This document shows, piece by piece, positions 62,801 to 63,961 of a stretch of 64,000 bases of DNA; the first letter of the stretch is position 1, and each line of letters starts with the position of its first letter. Where the stretch lies: positions 89,799,880-89,863,879 of the forward strand of contig NC_063162.1 in assembly GCF_023159225.1 (NCBI RefSeq), read 5' to 3'. This DNA comes from Perognathus longimembris pacificus (Eukaryota; Chordata; Mammalia; Rodentia; Heteromyidae). The notes under the pieces are model-generated. The model made no database searches, was not told the DNA's origin, and saw nothing but the letters and a program-made list of their open reading frames with translations. The position numbers were made by a program, and so were the translations under genes.

Positions 62801-63961
62801 ACACTAGTTGGTGGCTCACACCTATAACCCTAGCTACTCAGGACACTAAGATCTGAGGCTCATGATTCAAAGCCAGCCCAGGCAGGAAAGTCTGTGACAT
62901 TCTTATCACAACCACAAGAAAAAAAACAAAGTGTTGCTGTGGCTCAAAGTGGTAGAGTGCTAGCTTTGAGGGAAAAAGCTCAGGGACAGCACCCAGACCC
63001 CAAGTTCAAGCCCCACTACCAAAAAAAAAGAATATGAATATATATATATGTTATATATATATGTTAAATTCAAGTCATTATTTGATCACTGAATGCATTA
63101 ATATAATAAATAAAATAGTTCATTGTAAGTCAGGATGGAATGACTTCATGATATTTATATCCAGGTTTAGGATAAGTTACAGGCTTATCTGAGTCCCGTT
63201 AATAGTTATGAGCCAAATTATTACAAAGGCAGAAATTTATGGTTAGAATTTGACTGTTGTTTTAGTTATCCAGAATTCTAATCCTAGTTCTGATACTGAC
63301 ACTTTTATCTCCAACAAATTACTTAATTACACAATCTTACTTCTTTATCTGAATTGGGAGGGTAATGGAAGTCACATCTAACAGATAATAAGAACTAAAA
63401 GAATTAATATATATTTAATTATATGGGCATATTGTAAGTATTAAAAAATATTCATTGTTACTTTCACTAGTATGGTGACTTCTATGGTGGAGGTGGTTTG
63501 GGAGACATGACTTAAAACTCAGTACAACTCACGTGGGGAAGCCTGCGTATGTCTGGGTTTTATGTAATCCTCAGTTGCCATAACTAATACAAACCTAAAG
63601 GCGAGCCACAGCAGGATCTAGAATCTCAAGTAGATACCGTTATGCACATGAAATAGTGGAAATATTACCTTATCCAGCACAGTGTATGGGTTTTCCGCAC
63701 AAAAACCAAGAGGGGCATAGCTTCTGAATCTGTCTCTGAATTCTACTTGCTTTTCCTGATCAGGACCAATAAATAAAAAAAATGAGCAAATGAATGATTA
63801 AGTTATCAAACACAAGCAAACCAAAAACTTGGTAAGTAGCTTACATCAAACCAAAGACATTTTTTCCTTAGAAGAGTGACTTCGGCATTTTGGAGAGGTG
63901 AAACCTCATGTCTGACAGTTGATGCAATTTTTTTGGTTGTTTCCCATTGCTCTGGTAATTC
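1955..63961 (-). CDS. DNAH11: Axonemal dynein heavy chain, internal part of gene (17 exons)
   Basis: Joining 17 minus-strand exons gives 2,393 nt, or 797 complete codons plus two bases, with no stop or frame break. Codons 1 to about 600 belong to the late stem and linker (DHC_N2-type) region. Codons from about 645 enter AAA1, the main ATP-hydrolysing ring module: P-loop GPAGTGKT at codons 677-684, Walker B FDEF at 728-731, and NPGYAGR starting at codon 780. The linker swings against the AAA ring during the power stroke, and the protein is a motor of ciliary outer dynein arms. The choice of DNAH11 over DNAH9 and DNAH17 rests on recalled paralogue-specific segments such as [13 protein letters not shown] and [14 protein letters not shown]; the family call is near certain, the paralogue call less so. 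Family members are about 4,500 residues long, so both gene ends are outside the window. The reading frame looks functional. Confidence 0.88.
2570..2735 (+). repeat. MIR remnant
   Basis: Follows the MIR core pattern: CTCTGTCACTTCGGGCATGT, then CCCTCATTGAATAAACAAGG, then ACCTGCCTTATTGGATTGTA. Ancient mammalian SINE. Confidence 0.65.
3917..4112 (+). mobile_element. Dimeric ID/ID-like SINE
   Basis: The first half has tRNA-like boxes (GTGGCTTGGGGGTAGAG and GGGTTCAATTCC). The second half is the ID-like unit ending CCCAGGACTGG, then an A run. An older copy than those at 16.4, 27.6, 39.2 and 47.4 kb. Confidence 0.85.
4292..4530 (+). mobile_element. Composite SINE (B1-like head + ID-like tail)
   Basis: The head GTGGCTCATGCCTGTAATCC is followed by GGAGACTGAGATCTGAAG and an ID-like tail, with an AAAG expansion inside the tail. 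Confidence 0.85.
5191..5336 (-). CDS. DNAH11: DNAH11 exon W16, AAA1 Walker B
   Basis: Forty-eight codons plus two bases, from [15 protein letters not shown] to IRNRKE and a split Glu codon. The acceptor is CTATCCTATAG and the donor GTGAGT. It encodes the Walker B core with the catalytic acidic pair in GCFDEFNRI. Confidence 0.96.
5337..5778 (-). other. DNAH11: Intron W15-W16
   Basis: A 442 bp intron with no recognisable repeat or gene. Confidence 0.85.
5779..5935 (-). CDS. DNAH11: DNAH11 exon W15, AAA1 P-loop
   Basis: One base completing Arg, then 52 codons from [11 protein letters not shown] to CSEQMDYK. The acceptor is TGTGTAAAG, with a poor pyrimidine tract, and the donor GTCAGT. It encodes the AAA1 Walker A P-loop GPAGTGKT, the principal ATP-binding site of dynein, followed by ETTKDLG.ALG and the V.NCSEQMDY motif. 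Confidence 0.97.
6042..6273 (+). mobile_element. LINE-1 3'UTR fragment
   Basis: Contains the AATACTT..AAAACT motif, a G-rich tract and the terminal CTGTACATCAGTTTGACAAT block. Flanked by a duplication: CCAAGGCCTAAAA (6029-6041) and CCAAGGCCTAGAA (6274-6286). Confidence 0.88.
6400..6625 (+). mobile_element. Composite SINE
   Basis: Diverged head (GGAATCCTAGCTATTCAGG), GCAGACTGGGCAGAAAAGTC and an ID-like tail. Confidence 0.75.
6742..6970 (+). mobile_element. Composite SINE
   Basis: Full-length-looking copy: GATGGCTCATGTTCC head, TTAACCACCAGAAAATTGG linker and a tail ending GTTCAAGCCCCATGAC. Confidence 0.85.
7970..8064 (-). mobile_element. ID-type SINE, single unit
   Basis: Reverse-strand ID unit: GCTGAGGAATTGAACCCAG, TGCTAGGCAAGCACTCTGCC and CATTCCCAGTCC are complements of the tRNA-like unit. 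Confidence 0.75.
8337..8541 (-). mobile_element. Dimeric ID/ID-like SINE
   Basis: The poly-T start is the A tail on the minus strand. The ID-like unit then the ID unit follow, ending ATTCCCAGTCC. Confidence 0.88.
8555..8785 (-). mobile_element. Composite SINE
   Basis: Reverse-strand ID-like tail, GGAGGTTAACTGGAAGTAAG linker and B1-like head complement TAGCTAGGATTATAAGGGTG. Confidence 0.85.
8790..8892 (-). mobile_element. Monomeric ID SINE
   Basis: A T17 tract (A tail), GGTACTGGGGATCAAACCCA and GCTACATCCCAGCCCC: the complement of a classical rodent ID element. The third SINE in a row. Confidence 0.88.
9155..9248 (-). mobile_element. LINE-1 extreme 3' end
   Basis: Complement of the terminal LINE-1 3'UTR with its A tail. 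Flanked by exact 13 bp direct repeats CTGTAATTGTTTG at 9142-9154 and 9249-9261, so it is a very short 5'-truncated insertion. Confidence 0.92.
9439..9599 (-). CDS. DNAH11: DNAH11 exon W14
   Basis: Fifty-three codons plus two bases, from [15 protein letters not shown] to LVITPLTD and a split Arg codon. The acceptor is ATGGTTTCAG and the donor GTAACA. The motifs QLR..WE and the [18 protein letters not shown] start of AAA1 are invariant features of axonemal heavy chains. Confidence 0.96.
9600..11035 (-). other. DNAH11: Intron W13-W14
   Basis: A 1.4 kb intron that starts with a GC donor. Apart from the A-rich insertion with its 16 bp duplication (10988-11042), nothing is recognised. Confidence 0.85.
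10988..11042. repeat. 16 bp duplication around an A-rich tract at the W13 donor
   Basis: The 16 bp AAAACTTGCCTTCTGA occurs at 10988-11003 and again at 11027-11042, separated only by about 23 A-rich bases. The second copy spans the end of exon W13 and its GC donor. The layout (duplication, A-rich tail, duplication) fits a retroinsertion that left little besides a tail. Confidence 0.9.
11036..11167 (-). CDS. DNAH11: DNAH11 exon W13 (GC donor)
   Basis: A 44-codon exon, phase 0 at both ends, from [14 protein letters not shown] to VVAKLIAQK. The acceptor is TCCTTCTAG. The donor is AAG followed by GCAAGT, the commonest form of mammalian GC donor. The segment [13 protein letters not shown] and the [13 protein letters not shown] motif are characteristic. 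The donor and the last exon bases are duplicated just downstream; see the repeat at 10988-11042. Confidence 0.94.
12014..12222 (+). mobile_element. Composite SINE
   Basis: GTAGCACATGCCTATAATC head, AATTAACCAGCAAAAAG linker and an ID-like tail. Confidence 0.82.
12540..12690. repeat. MIR-like remnant
   Basis: Resembles the MIR-type pattern ending in a GGCAGA..GTA..AAATA..TGAA..AATGA region. Old and faint. Confidence 0.4.
13065..13165 (+). repeat. MIR-like remnant
   Basis: AATTATTATTCCAACTGCAT, GAGAACACAAGG and TTGCCCAAGATCTCACATCC follow the MIR core order. Confidence 0.5.
13347..13572 (-). mobile_element. Composite SINE
   Basis: Clear reverse-strand copy with CCAGGCTGGCTTGGAACTGT, CCTCAGATCTCAGCCTCCTG and GGATTACAGGCGTGAG. 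Confidence 0.88.
13855..13932. repeat. (AG)n-(TG)n compound microsatellite
   Basis: About 25 AG units run directly into about 12 TG/TATG units. The tract lies at the A-tail end of the SINE at 13934, which probably seeded it. Confidence 0.95.
13934..14160 (-). mobile_element. Composite SINE
   Basis: Reverse-strand ID-like tail and B1-like head (CCTCAGATCTCATCCTCCTG), abutting the AG/TG microsatellite. Confidence 0.85.
16090..16175 (+). mobile_element. Ancient LINE-1 ORF2 scrap
   Basis: TTTTGGATATGATCCCAAAA, then GCACTAGCTATGAAAGG and TTCATCAAAACT, match the order of a conserved late ORF2 segment. Strongly diverged. Confidence 0.5.
16387..16592 (-). mobile_element. Young dimeric ID SINE, copy 1
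   Basis: T-run (tail), ID-like unit and ID unit, ending TATATCCCCAGCCCC. One of four copies that differ by one or two bases from each other's majority sequence. Flanked by ATAGGAATATCTT on both sides. Confidence 0.93.
17115..17205 (+). mobile_element. LINE-1 extreme 3' end
   Basis: GAAATGTATCCAATGCCTAA through GTACATCACTTTGACAATAA, then an A-rich tail. Confidence 0.88.
17257..17433 (+). mobile_element. Composite SINE, head truncated
   Basis: Begins within the B1-like head (TCTGAGGATCTTAG), followed by the CCAGTTAACCAGCAAAAAG linker and the ID-like tail. Confidence 0.8.
17480..17830 (+). mobile_element. Ancient LINE-1 ORF2 remnant
   Basis: Order of motifs matches late ORF2 of old LINE-1: GCACTGAGATACTCTTATCG, GTTGATGGGAATTTAAGAAT and TTTTAGGTATTTGCCCAGAA. 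It served as the target for the two LINE-1 tails that follow. Confidence 0.75.
17846..18038 (+). mobile_element. LINE-1 3'UTR fragment (plus)
   Basis: ACAAACAACTACAAAAGCAA, G-rich tract and terminal block with AATAAAATATATATA tail. Bounded by CAAAGAATATTTTTGT (17830-17845) and CAAAGAATGTTTTTGT (18039-18054). Confidence 0.92.
18055..18218 (-). mobile_element. LINE-1 3'UTR fragment (minus)
   Basis: Complement of the same LINE-1 3' end, with the C-rich tract at about 18163-18191. Bounded by AAAGAATGTTTTT at 18040-18052 and 18219-18231, so it used the site already duplicated by the preceding insertion. Confidence 0.92.
18850..19060 (-). mobile_element. Composite SINE
   Basis: Reverse-strand copy with CCTCAGATCTCAGCCTCCTG and GAGCCACTGGCACCCAGC. 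Confidence 0.85.
20040..20170 (+). repeat. MIR-like remnant
   Basis: TTGCCAAGCACTTTACTATT, ATGTTAACCTTTCTAG, ACAGATGATGAAACTAAGAC and CTTGCCCAGA follow the MIR order. A SINE fragment follows directly. Confidence 0.6.
20174..20262 (+). mobile_element. ID-like SINE fragment
   Basis: GTGGTAGAGTGCTAACCTTG to GAGTTCAAGTCT matches the ID-like tail unit. It leads into the GAAG microsatellite. Confidence 0.75.
20270..20354. repeat. (GAAG)n microsatellite
   Basis: About 20 nearly perfect four-base purine units, grown from the A-rich tail of the SINE. A pure purine mirror repeat that could form triplex DNA. Confidence 0.97.
20876..20948 (+). mobile_element. Monomeric ID SINE
   Basis: GGGCTGGGATGGAGCTTAGT, GTGCTTGCCTTGCAAGTGCA and TTTGATCCCCAGTAC: a classical ID element whose tail became a CA repeat. 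Confidence 0.88.
20949..21030. repeat. (CA)n and (TA)n simple repeats
   Basis: A CA tract to about 20980, then TA-rich sequence with the palindromic run around 21005-21030. Confidence 0.92.
21205..21243. repeat. (GA)n / G-rich purine tract
   Basis: GAGA and GGGAGG units without pyrimidines. Confidence 0.85.
21476..21709 (-). CDS. DNAH11: DNAH11 exon W12
   Basis: A 78-codon exon, phase 0 at both ends, from [15 protein letters not shown] to LKDFHKKQ. The acceptor is GCTTCCCAAG and the donor GTATTT. It covers the end of the linker, with [21 protein letters not shown] and the RLEEG motif. The [12 protein letters not shown] segment favours DNAH11 over DNAH9 or DNAH17, from memory. Confidence 0.96.
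22472..22684 (+). mobile_element. Composite SINE
   Basis: GTAGCTCGCGCCTATAATCC head, AATTAACCAGCAAAAACAC linker and an ID-like tail ending GAGTTCAAACTGG. Confidence 0.86.
24128..24336 (-). mobile_element. Composite SINE
   Basis: Reverse-strand copy: GAACTCAGGCCTTAAGAGC, TTTGCTGGTTAGTAGGAG and GAGCCACCAGTGCCTGGCC. Confidence 0.84.
24804..24953 (-). CDS. DNAH11: DNAH11 exon W11
   Basis: A 50-codon exon, phase 0 at both ends, from [15 protein letters not shown] to VECDCTGH. The acceptor is ATCTTAG and the donor GTAAGA. The conserved H..KLFD and GM.SKE.E.V motifs identify it. It joins W10 in frame across the largest intron. Confidence 0.94.
25525..26049 (-). other. 174-codon open reading frame, unrecognised
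   Basis: The longest open frame here outside the LINE-1s and longer than any single dynein exon. It starts [13 protein letters not shown]. It has hydrophobic stretches but no domain I know, it lies in an intron on the gene's sense strand, and part of it (about 25590-25660) overlaps MIR-like sequence. Most likely a chance open frame, not a gene. Confidence 0.15.
26190..26710 (+). mobile_element. Ancient LINE-1 3' end
   Basis: Diverged ORF2 end: TTGGATGGATGAATAAATTG, CATACAACGGAATGTTGTGG, AAAAAGGAATGAAGTAC and CATGGATGAATTGTGAAAA occur in the correct order, followed by the AGAAAGTAGATTGGT block. Confidence 0.8.
27561..27761 (-). mobile_element. Young dimeric ID SINE, copy 2
   Basis: Near-identical to the copies at 16.4, 39.2 and 47.4 kb. 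Exact 15 bp target-site duplication TCTTCCTAGCTATTT at 27546-27560 and 27762-27776. Confidence 0.97.
27820..28068 (-). mobile_element. Composite SINE
   Basis: T19 start (tail), ID-like unit and B1-like head complement CCTCAGATCTCAGCCTTCTG. Confidence 0.87.
28120..28440 (-). mobile_element. B1-like repeat split by an ID-like insertion
   Basis: B1-type complement GAGACAGGGTCTCACGTTAT on one side and AGTAGCTGGGATTACAGGCT on the other. The element at 28243-28334 interrupts it. Confidence 0.8.
28243..28334 (-). mobile_element. 5'-truncated ID-like SINE with C10 tail variant
   Basis: Only the second unit of the dimeric SINE is present. Exact 15 bp duplication GTGTTATGAACTTTT at 28228-28242 and 28335-28349. 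Ten G (C10 on the element's strand) precede the T run. Confidence 0.92.
28660..28746. repeat. (GT)n microsatellite
   Basis: Interrupted GT tract with GTAT and GAGAGA interruptions. Confidence 0.95.
29963..30177 (+). mobile_element. Dimeric ID/ID-like SINE
   Basis: GGGGCTGGGAATATGGCCTA head, complete second unit, A17 tail. Duplication ACATTAGGAAGCC at 29950-29962 and 30186-30198. Confidence 0.95.
32424..32515 (-). mobile_element. ID-like monomer, old
   Basis: Complement of an ID unit: GAACTGAACTCAGGTTCTC, ACTTGCTAAACAGGTGATTT and CTATTTCTCCAGACC. Confidence 0.6.
32533..32742 (-). mobile_element. Dimeric ID/ID-like SINE
   Basis: Complete copy with an exact 16 bp duplication TTCCTTGGTTATTTTT at 32517-32532 and 32743-32758. 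Confidence 0.96.
32775..32993 (-). mobile_element. Composite SINE, diverged
   Basis: GTGCTGGTGCCAGGATTTG, TTCTGAGTTGCTAGGATGAC and GAGCCACCAGTATCCAG. Confidence 0.8.
33031..33223 (-). mobile_element. B1-like repeat(s)
   Basis: Two tandem B1-type stretches, the second with TTGAGATGGAGTTTTCC and CTAGTCTGGTCTCGAACTAT. Confidence 0.6.
33226..33348 (+). mobile_element. Composite SINE tail fragment
   Basis: TTAGTTAACCAGCAAGAAACC linker region followed by the ID-like unit to GAATTCAAGTCCTGGC. Confidence 0.75.
33783..34013 (-). mobile_element. Composite SINE
   Basis: TTTTTGCTGGTTAACTGGAG, CCTGGCTGGCTTCCAATTG and CACAGGCACCCAGC. Confidence 0.82.
34021..34047. repeat. (GT)n microsatellite
   Basis: About 12 GT units next to the head end of the SINE at 33783. 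Confidence 0.9.
36473..38091 (+). mobile_element. 5'-truncated LINE-1 inside the outer LINE-1
   Basis: Starts within ORF2 at GCTCCTTGGCGCAGGATGG and ends in an A tail. Flanked by AAAGACAGCCCAAGT (36458-36472) and AAAGACAGCACAAGT (38092-38106), a 15 bp duplication with one difference. The sequence after the second repeat continues the outer 5'UTR. It contains a SINE at 37104-37309. Confidence 0.9.
37104..37309 (+). mobile_element. Dimeric ID SINE inside the inner LINE-1
   Basis: Complete element with tail. Exact duplication AAAATCACAGTAAA at 37090-37103 and 37310-37323 within LINE-1 ORF2. It is the third layer of the nest. Confidence 0.96.
38107..40176 (+). promoter_or_regulatory. LINE-1 5'UTR (outer element, main part)
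   Basis: Non-coding leader before ORF1. The part from 38350 to 38900 is relatively CpG-rich. CCATCTTTG occurs twice (about 38429 and 38502), each containing a YY1-like core. A T-rich stretch follows from 39420. It probably held the internal promoter; present activity is unlikely. Confidence 0.7.
39221..39414 (-). mobile_element. Young dimeric ID SINE, copy 3
   Basis: Opposite in strand to the LINE-1 it sits in. The duplication TCAAAACTTTTTT is at 39208-39220 and 39415-39427. Nearly identical to the copies at 16.4, 27.6 and 47.4 kb. Confidence 0.96.
40177..41223 (+). pseudogene. LINE-1 ORF1, four internal TGA stops
   Basis: A 349-codon frame (with stop) starting [13 protein letters not shown]. 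The N-terminal third is rich in E, K, Q and N, as expected for the ORF1p coiled coil. The C-terminal third, with [20 protein letters not shown], is the RNA-binding end. ORF1p is the nucleic-acid chaperone of the LINE-1 particle. The frame length is undisturbed, but TGA codons stand at 40576, 40594, 40714 and 40909. The product is therefore cut to at most 133 residues. Confidence 0.92.
41404..45241 (+). pseudogene. LINE-1 ORF2, broken (endonuclease, RT, Cys-rich end)
   Basis: The endonuclease part starts at 41404 ([21 protein letters not shown], then VGDFNTPLS). The RT part runs from about 42505, with [30 protein letters not shown] and the catalytic FADD. The C-terminal part (44666-45241) has the [15 protein letters not shown] cysteine cluster. 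Breaks: a frame change near 42090, TGA at 42264, a return of frame in the A run at 42507-42514, further changes near 43545 and 43910, TAG at 44169, and more changes between 44190 and 44660. No working protein is possible. Confidence 0.93.
45242..45770 (+). other. LINE-1 3'UTR and tail (outer element)
   Basis: Contains the G-rich tract at about 45616-45660 (several runs of three or more G), then GTACAAGAAATGTATCCAAT and the CTGTACATCAGTTTGACAGT block followed by A-rich sequence. Confidence 0.9.
45776..45940 (+). mobile_element. Composite SINE, tail truncated
   Basis: ACCTCACACTTGCAATCTTA head, GCCAGCCGGGGCAGAAAAGC and an incomplete ID-like unit. It directly abuts the LINE-1 tail. Confidence 0.75.
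46479..46605 (-). CDS. DNAH11: DNAH11 exon W10
   Basis: One base completing Arg, then 42 codons from [15 protein letters not shown] to SKGAQPKQ. The acceptor is TCCCCCTAG and the donor GTAATG. It contains the hallmark dynein linker stretch EYLE.KR..FPRFYF.S..DLLDILS. A 21.5 kb intron follows. Confidence 0.96.
46967..47203 (-). mobile_element. Composite SINE
   Basis: GAACTCAAGGCCCAGGTGC, TCTGGTAGTTAATTAGATAA and GTAGCTAGGATTACAGGAGT. Confidence 0.86.
47336..47364. repeat. (TTTA)n tract
   Basis: Seven TTTA-like units abutting the tail of the SINE at 47365. Confidence 0.85.
47365..47564 (-). mobile_element. Young dimeric ID SINE, copy 4
   Basis: Near-identical to the copies at 16.4, 27.6 and 39.2 kb. 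The duplication CCATTTTATTT lies at both edges, though the T/A-rich tract blurs the upstream one. Confidence 0.93.
47585..47838 (-). mobile_element. ID-like plus B1-like repeat, diverged
   Basis: Contains ACTCTACCACTTGAGCCAG and, further on, AAGTAGCTGGGATTATAG. An imperfect pair AGGATATCCTACAAAG and GAGGGTGTCCTACTA suggests a local expansion. Confidence 0.6.
48341..48432 (-). CDS. DNAH11: DNAH11 exon W9
   Basis: Thirty codons plus two bases, from [14 protein letters not shown] to LKDLQY and a split Arg codon. It enters in phase 0 and leaves after two bases. The acceptor is TTTTCACAG and the donor GTAAGA. The peptide links W8 to the LCEKAL.EYLE motif in W10. Confidence 0.93.
48433..49484 (-). 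other. DNAH11: Intron W8-W9
   Basis: A 1.05 kb intron with no recognisable SINE, gene or regulatory element. Confidence 0.8.
49485..49709 (-). CDS. DNAH11: DNAH11 exon W8
   Basis: A 75-codon exon, phase 0 at both ends, from [15 protein letters not shown] to FDGVDAEFK. The acceptor is TTCCTTTAG. The donor GTTGGT is weak. The conserved linker core is clear: [14 protein letters not shown], then SEDIR.QL and the DARRFD motif. The coding strand carries nine consecutive T at the IFF codons (A run at plus-strand 49556-49564), an unusually long homopolymer for an exon. Confidence 0.95.
49710..50672 (-). other. DNAH11: Intron W7-W8
   Basis: A 963 bp intron in which no repeat or gene is recognised. 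Confidence 0.8.
50673..50795 (-). CDS. DNAH11: DNAH11 exon W7
   Basis: A 41-codon exon from [14 protein letters not shown] to FEVLEHNQ, phase 0 at both ends. The acceptor is GATCCCTAG and the donor GTAAGA. The W..M.F motif and the [13 protein letters not shown] run are standard dynein linker signatures. Confidence 0.95.
50796..51503 (-). other. DNAH11: Intron W6-W7
   Basis: A 708 bp intron. It contains an MIR-like remnant at about 51175-51270 and nothing else recognisable. Confidence 0.8.
51175..51270 (+). repeat. MIR-like remnant
   Basis: TCTGTTTTCTCATTTGTAAA, ATAGGATATCACCTGCC and GGAGTTACCATGAATAAAT. Confidence 0.65.
51504..51626 (-). CDS. DNAH11: DNAH11 exon W6
   Basis: A 41-codon exon from [15 protein letters not shown] to [10 protein letters not shown], phase 0 at both ends. 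The acceptor is CTGCTCAG and the donor GTAGTG. The segment [18 protein letters not shown] is a strongly conserved linker helix. Confidence 0.95.
51976..52082 (+). repeat. 107 bp exact copy of an internal SINE segment
   Basis: Base-for-base identical to 54067-54173. It holds the linker and most of the ID-like unit of a composite SINE but has no head and no tail of its own, so it did not arrive as a normal SINE insertion. Confidence 0.95.
52165..52243 (-). mobile_element. ID monomer
   Basis: CAATACTGGAATTTGAACTT, ACAAATGCTCTACCACTTTA and CATATTTCCAGCCC. A G9 tract lies just upstream. Confidence 0.7.
52244..52838 (-). mobile_element. B1-like repeats interrupted by a composite SINE
   Basis: B1-type complements at 52320-52372 (AGTTGAGATGACAGACATGC) and 52740-52838 (AGTTGAGATTATAGGCATGA) surround the SINE at 52383-52645. 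Confidence 0.65.
52383..52645 (-). mobile_element. Composite SINE with GT-expanded tail
   Basis: Exact 16 bp duplication CTGCATTCAGCTTTTT at 52367-52382 and 52646-52661. About 21 GT units (52397-52438) sit at the element's tail end. Confidence 0.93.
53590..53740 (+). repeat. MIR-like remnant
   Basis: ACATTATCCAATTTGCTCAC, GAGAGGAAGTAACTTGACCA and AGTGTTAGGCCTGGAATCAC match the MIR order. Confidence 0.65.
53983..54200 (+). mobile_element. Composite SINE (source of the 107 bp copy)
   Basis: Complete element: TGGTTCATACCTGTAATACT head, linker, ID-like unit and an A17 tail. Positions 54067-54173 recur exactly at 51976-52082. Confidence 0.9.
54296..54357 (+). mobile_element. LINE-1 extreme 3' end
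   Basis: Only the last 60 bases (GAAACTGTAACCCCTCTGTA onward) and the tail. Confidence 0.85.
54600..54670 (+). repeat. MIR-like remnant
   Basis: GAGAAGTGACCTGCCTGGAG, then GTCACAACCAGTAAGTGAT. Confidence 0.55.
54821..54979 (-). CDS. DNAH11: DNAH11 exon W5
   Basis: A 53-codon exon from [15 protein letters not shown] to [10 protein letters not shown], phase 0 at both ends. The acceptor is TTTCTTCAG and the donor GTGAGT. It carries linker motifs shared by dynein heavy chains: AWDAY.GLE, the [17 protein letters not shown] segment and QLMKAIG. Confidence 0.95.
55451..55690 (+). mobile_element. Composite SINE
   Basis: GGAGGCTCACACTTATAATC head, TACAATTAACCAGAAGAAAA linker and an ID-like unit with an A/C-rich insertion. 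Confidence 0.85.
55935..56050 (-). mobile_element. B1-like SINE
   Basis: TTTTTGAGACAGAGTCTACA, AATCCTCCCAATTCAGCCTC and GGGATGACAGGTGTGTGCCA: the complement of a B1 monomer. Confidence 0.82.
56643..56726 (-). CDS. DNAH11: DNAH11 exon W4 (GC donor)
   Basis: A 28-codon exon from [15 protein letters not shown] to ELRRFAK, phase 0 at both ends. The acceptor is GTATTTTCAG. The only donor that keeps the frame into W5 is AAG followed by GCGAGT, a GC donor, because W5 must begin with GAA ATG TGG. Confidence 0.92.
57148..57350 (-). mobile_element. Composite SINE
   Basis: TTTTTGGTGGTTAATTAGAG and CCTCAAATCTCAACTTCCTG. Confidence 0.82.
57748..57940 (+). mobile_element. Composite SINE
   Basis: GCTGTAATCCTAGGTTCACA head, CCAATTAATTACCAAAAAG linker and a shortened ID-like unit. 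Confidence 0.8.
58025..58183 (-). CDS. DNAH11: DNAH11 exon W3
   Basis: A 53-codon exon from [16 protein letters not shown] to [10 protein letters not shown], phase 0 at both ends. The acceptor is TCTCCATAG and the donor GTAAGA. The charged, heptad-like start followed by the LWD motif is the usual entry into the dynein linker region. Confidence 0.94.
59136..59780 (+). mobile_element. Composite SINE split by an insertion
   Basis: Head part 59136-59234 (GGTGGCTCACACCTGTAATC) and tail part 59640-59770 (CTTATCTCCAGTTAACTAAA onward) are one SINE interrupted by the sequence at 59235-59624. Confidence 0.88.
59235..59624 (+). mobile_element. 390 bp unclassified retrosequence
   Basis: Flanked by AAGAAAGTCTGTGAG (59220-59234) and AAGAAAGAATGTGAG (59625-59639). 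It ends in an A-rich tail after overlapping AATAAA signals. Its last 110 bases weakly follow the layout of the LINE-1 3' end (AAGAAATGTACACATTGCCC, then TATGTAACTGTACCC), but the rest matches nothing I know. It carries no open frame of note. Confidence 0.75.
59772..59808. repeat. (CA)n microsatellite
   Basis: About 19 CA units at the tail of the split SINE. Confidence 0.95.
59885..59998. repeat. Purine-rich tract
   Basis: About 110 bases of GA, GGA and AAAG units with few pyrimidines, ending at the head of the ID SINE at 60001. Confidence 0.85.
60001..60218 (+). mobile_element. Dimeric ID/ID-like SINE with G-run tail
   Basis: GGGGCTGGGAATATGGCCTA head and complete second unit, then AAAA and a run of about 14 G where the A tail should be. 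Confidence 0.93.
61086..61310 (-). mobile_element. Composite SINE
   Basis: Reverse-strand copy with CTGAGTAGCTAGGACTACAG. The short duplication AAGCCACAA is at 61077-61085 and 61311-61319. Confidence 0.88.
61577..61780 (-). mobile_element. Dimeric ID/ID-like SINE with C10 tail variant
   Basis: The duplication TCAGCCTGAACT / TCAGCATGAACT (61565-61576, 61781-61792) marks its edges. G10 stands between the T run and the element. Confidence 0.93.
62392..62630 (+). mobile_element. Composite SINE
   Basis: GGTAGATCACATCTATGATC head, CCAATTAATCATCAAAAAT linker and an ID-like unit ending in a CA-rich tail. Confidence 0.84.
62800..63030 (+). mobile_element. Composite SINE
   Basis: GTTGGTGGCTCACACCTATA head through CCCAAGTTCAAGCCCCACTA and an A9 tail. 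A TATA-rich stretch (63036-63065) follows. Confidence 0.87.
63285..63480 (+). repeat. MIR-like remnant
   Basis: TCCTAGTTCTGATACTGACA, AACAAATTACTTAATTACAC and CTGAATTGGGAGGGTAATGG follow the MIR layout. Confidence 0.65.
63669..63755 (-). CDS. DNAH11: DNAH11 exon W2
   Basis: A 29-codon exon starting [11 protein letters not shown] and ending NPYTVLDK, phase 0 at both ends. The acceptor is CTGATCAG and the donor GTAATA. It continues W1 across the short intron; the join WFD-EKQ keeps the family pattern FD.KQ.EFR. Confidence 0.92.
63845..63961 (-). CDS. DNAH11: DNAH11 exon W1
   Basis: A 39-codon exon starting [11 protein letters not shown] and ending CLWFD, phase 0 at both ends. The acceptor is TTTGCACAG and the donor GTAAGC. 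The pattern LPEQW..TKK..S.VR.EV.PLQ..EV is typical of the region before the linker in beta-type axonemal heavy chains. It is separated from W2 by an intron of only 89 bp, the shortest in the window. Confidence 0.93.

Larger units (their letters stand above)
58184..63668 (-). other. DNAH11: Intron W2-W3
   Basis: A 5.5 kb intron with a composite SINE split by a 390 bp retrosequence (59136-59780), a CA tract, a purine tract and ID-type SINE (59880-60218), more SINEs at 61.1, 61.6, 62.4 and 62.8 kb, and an MIR-like remnant (63285-63480). Positions 58400-59130 and 60230-61075 hold nothing recognisable. Confidence 0.85.
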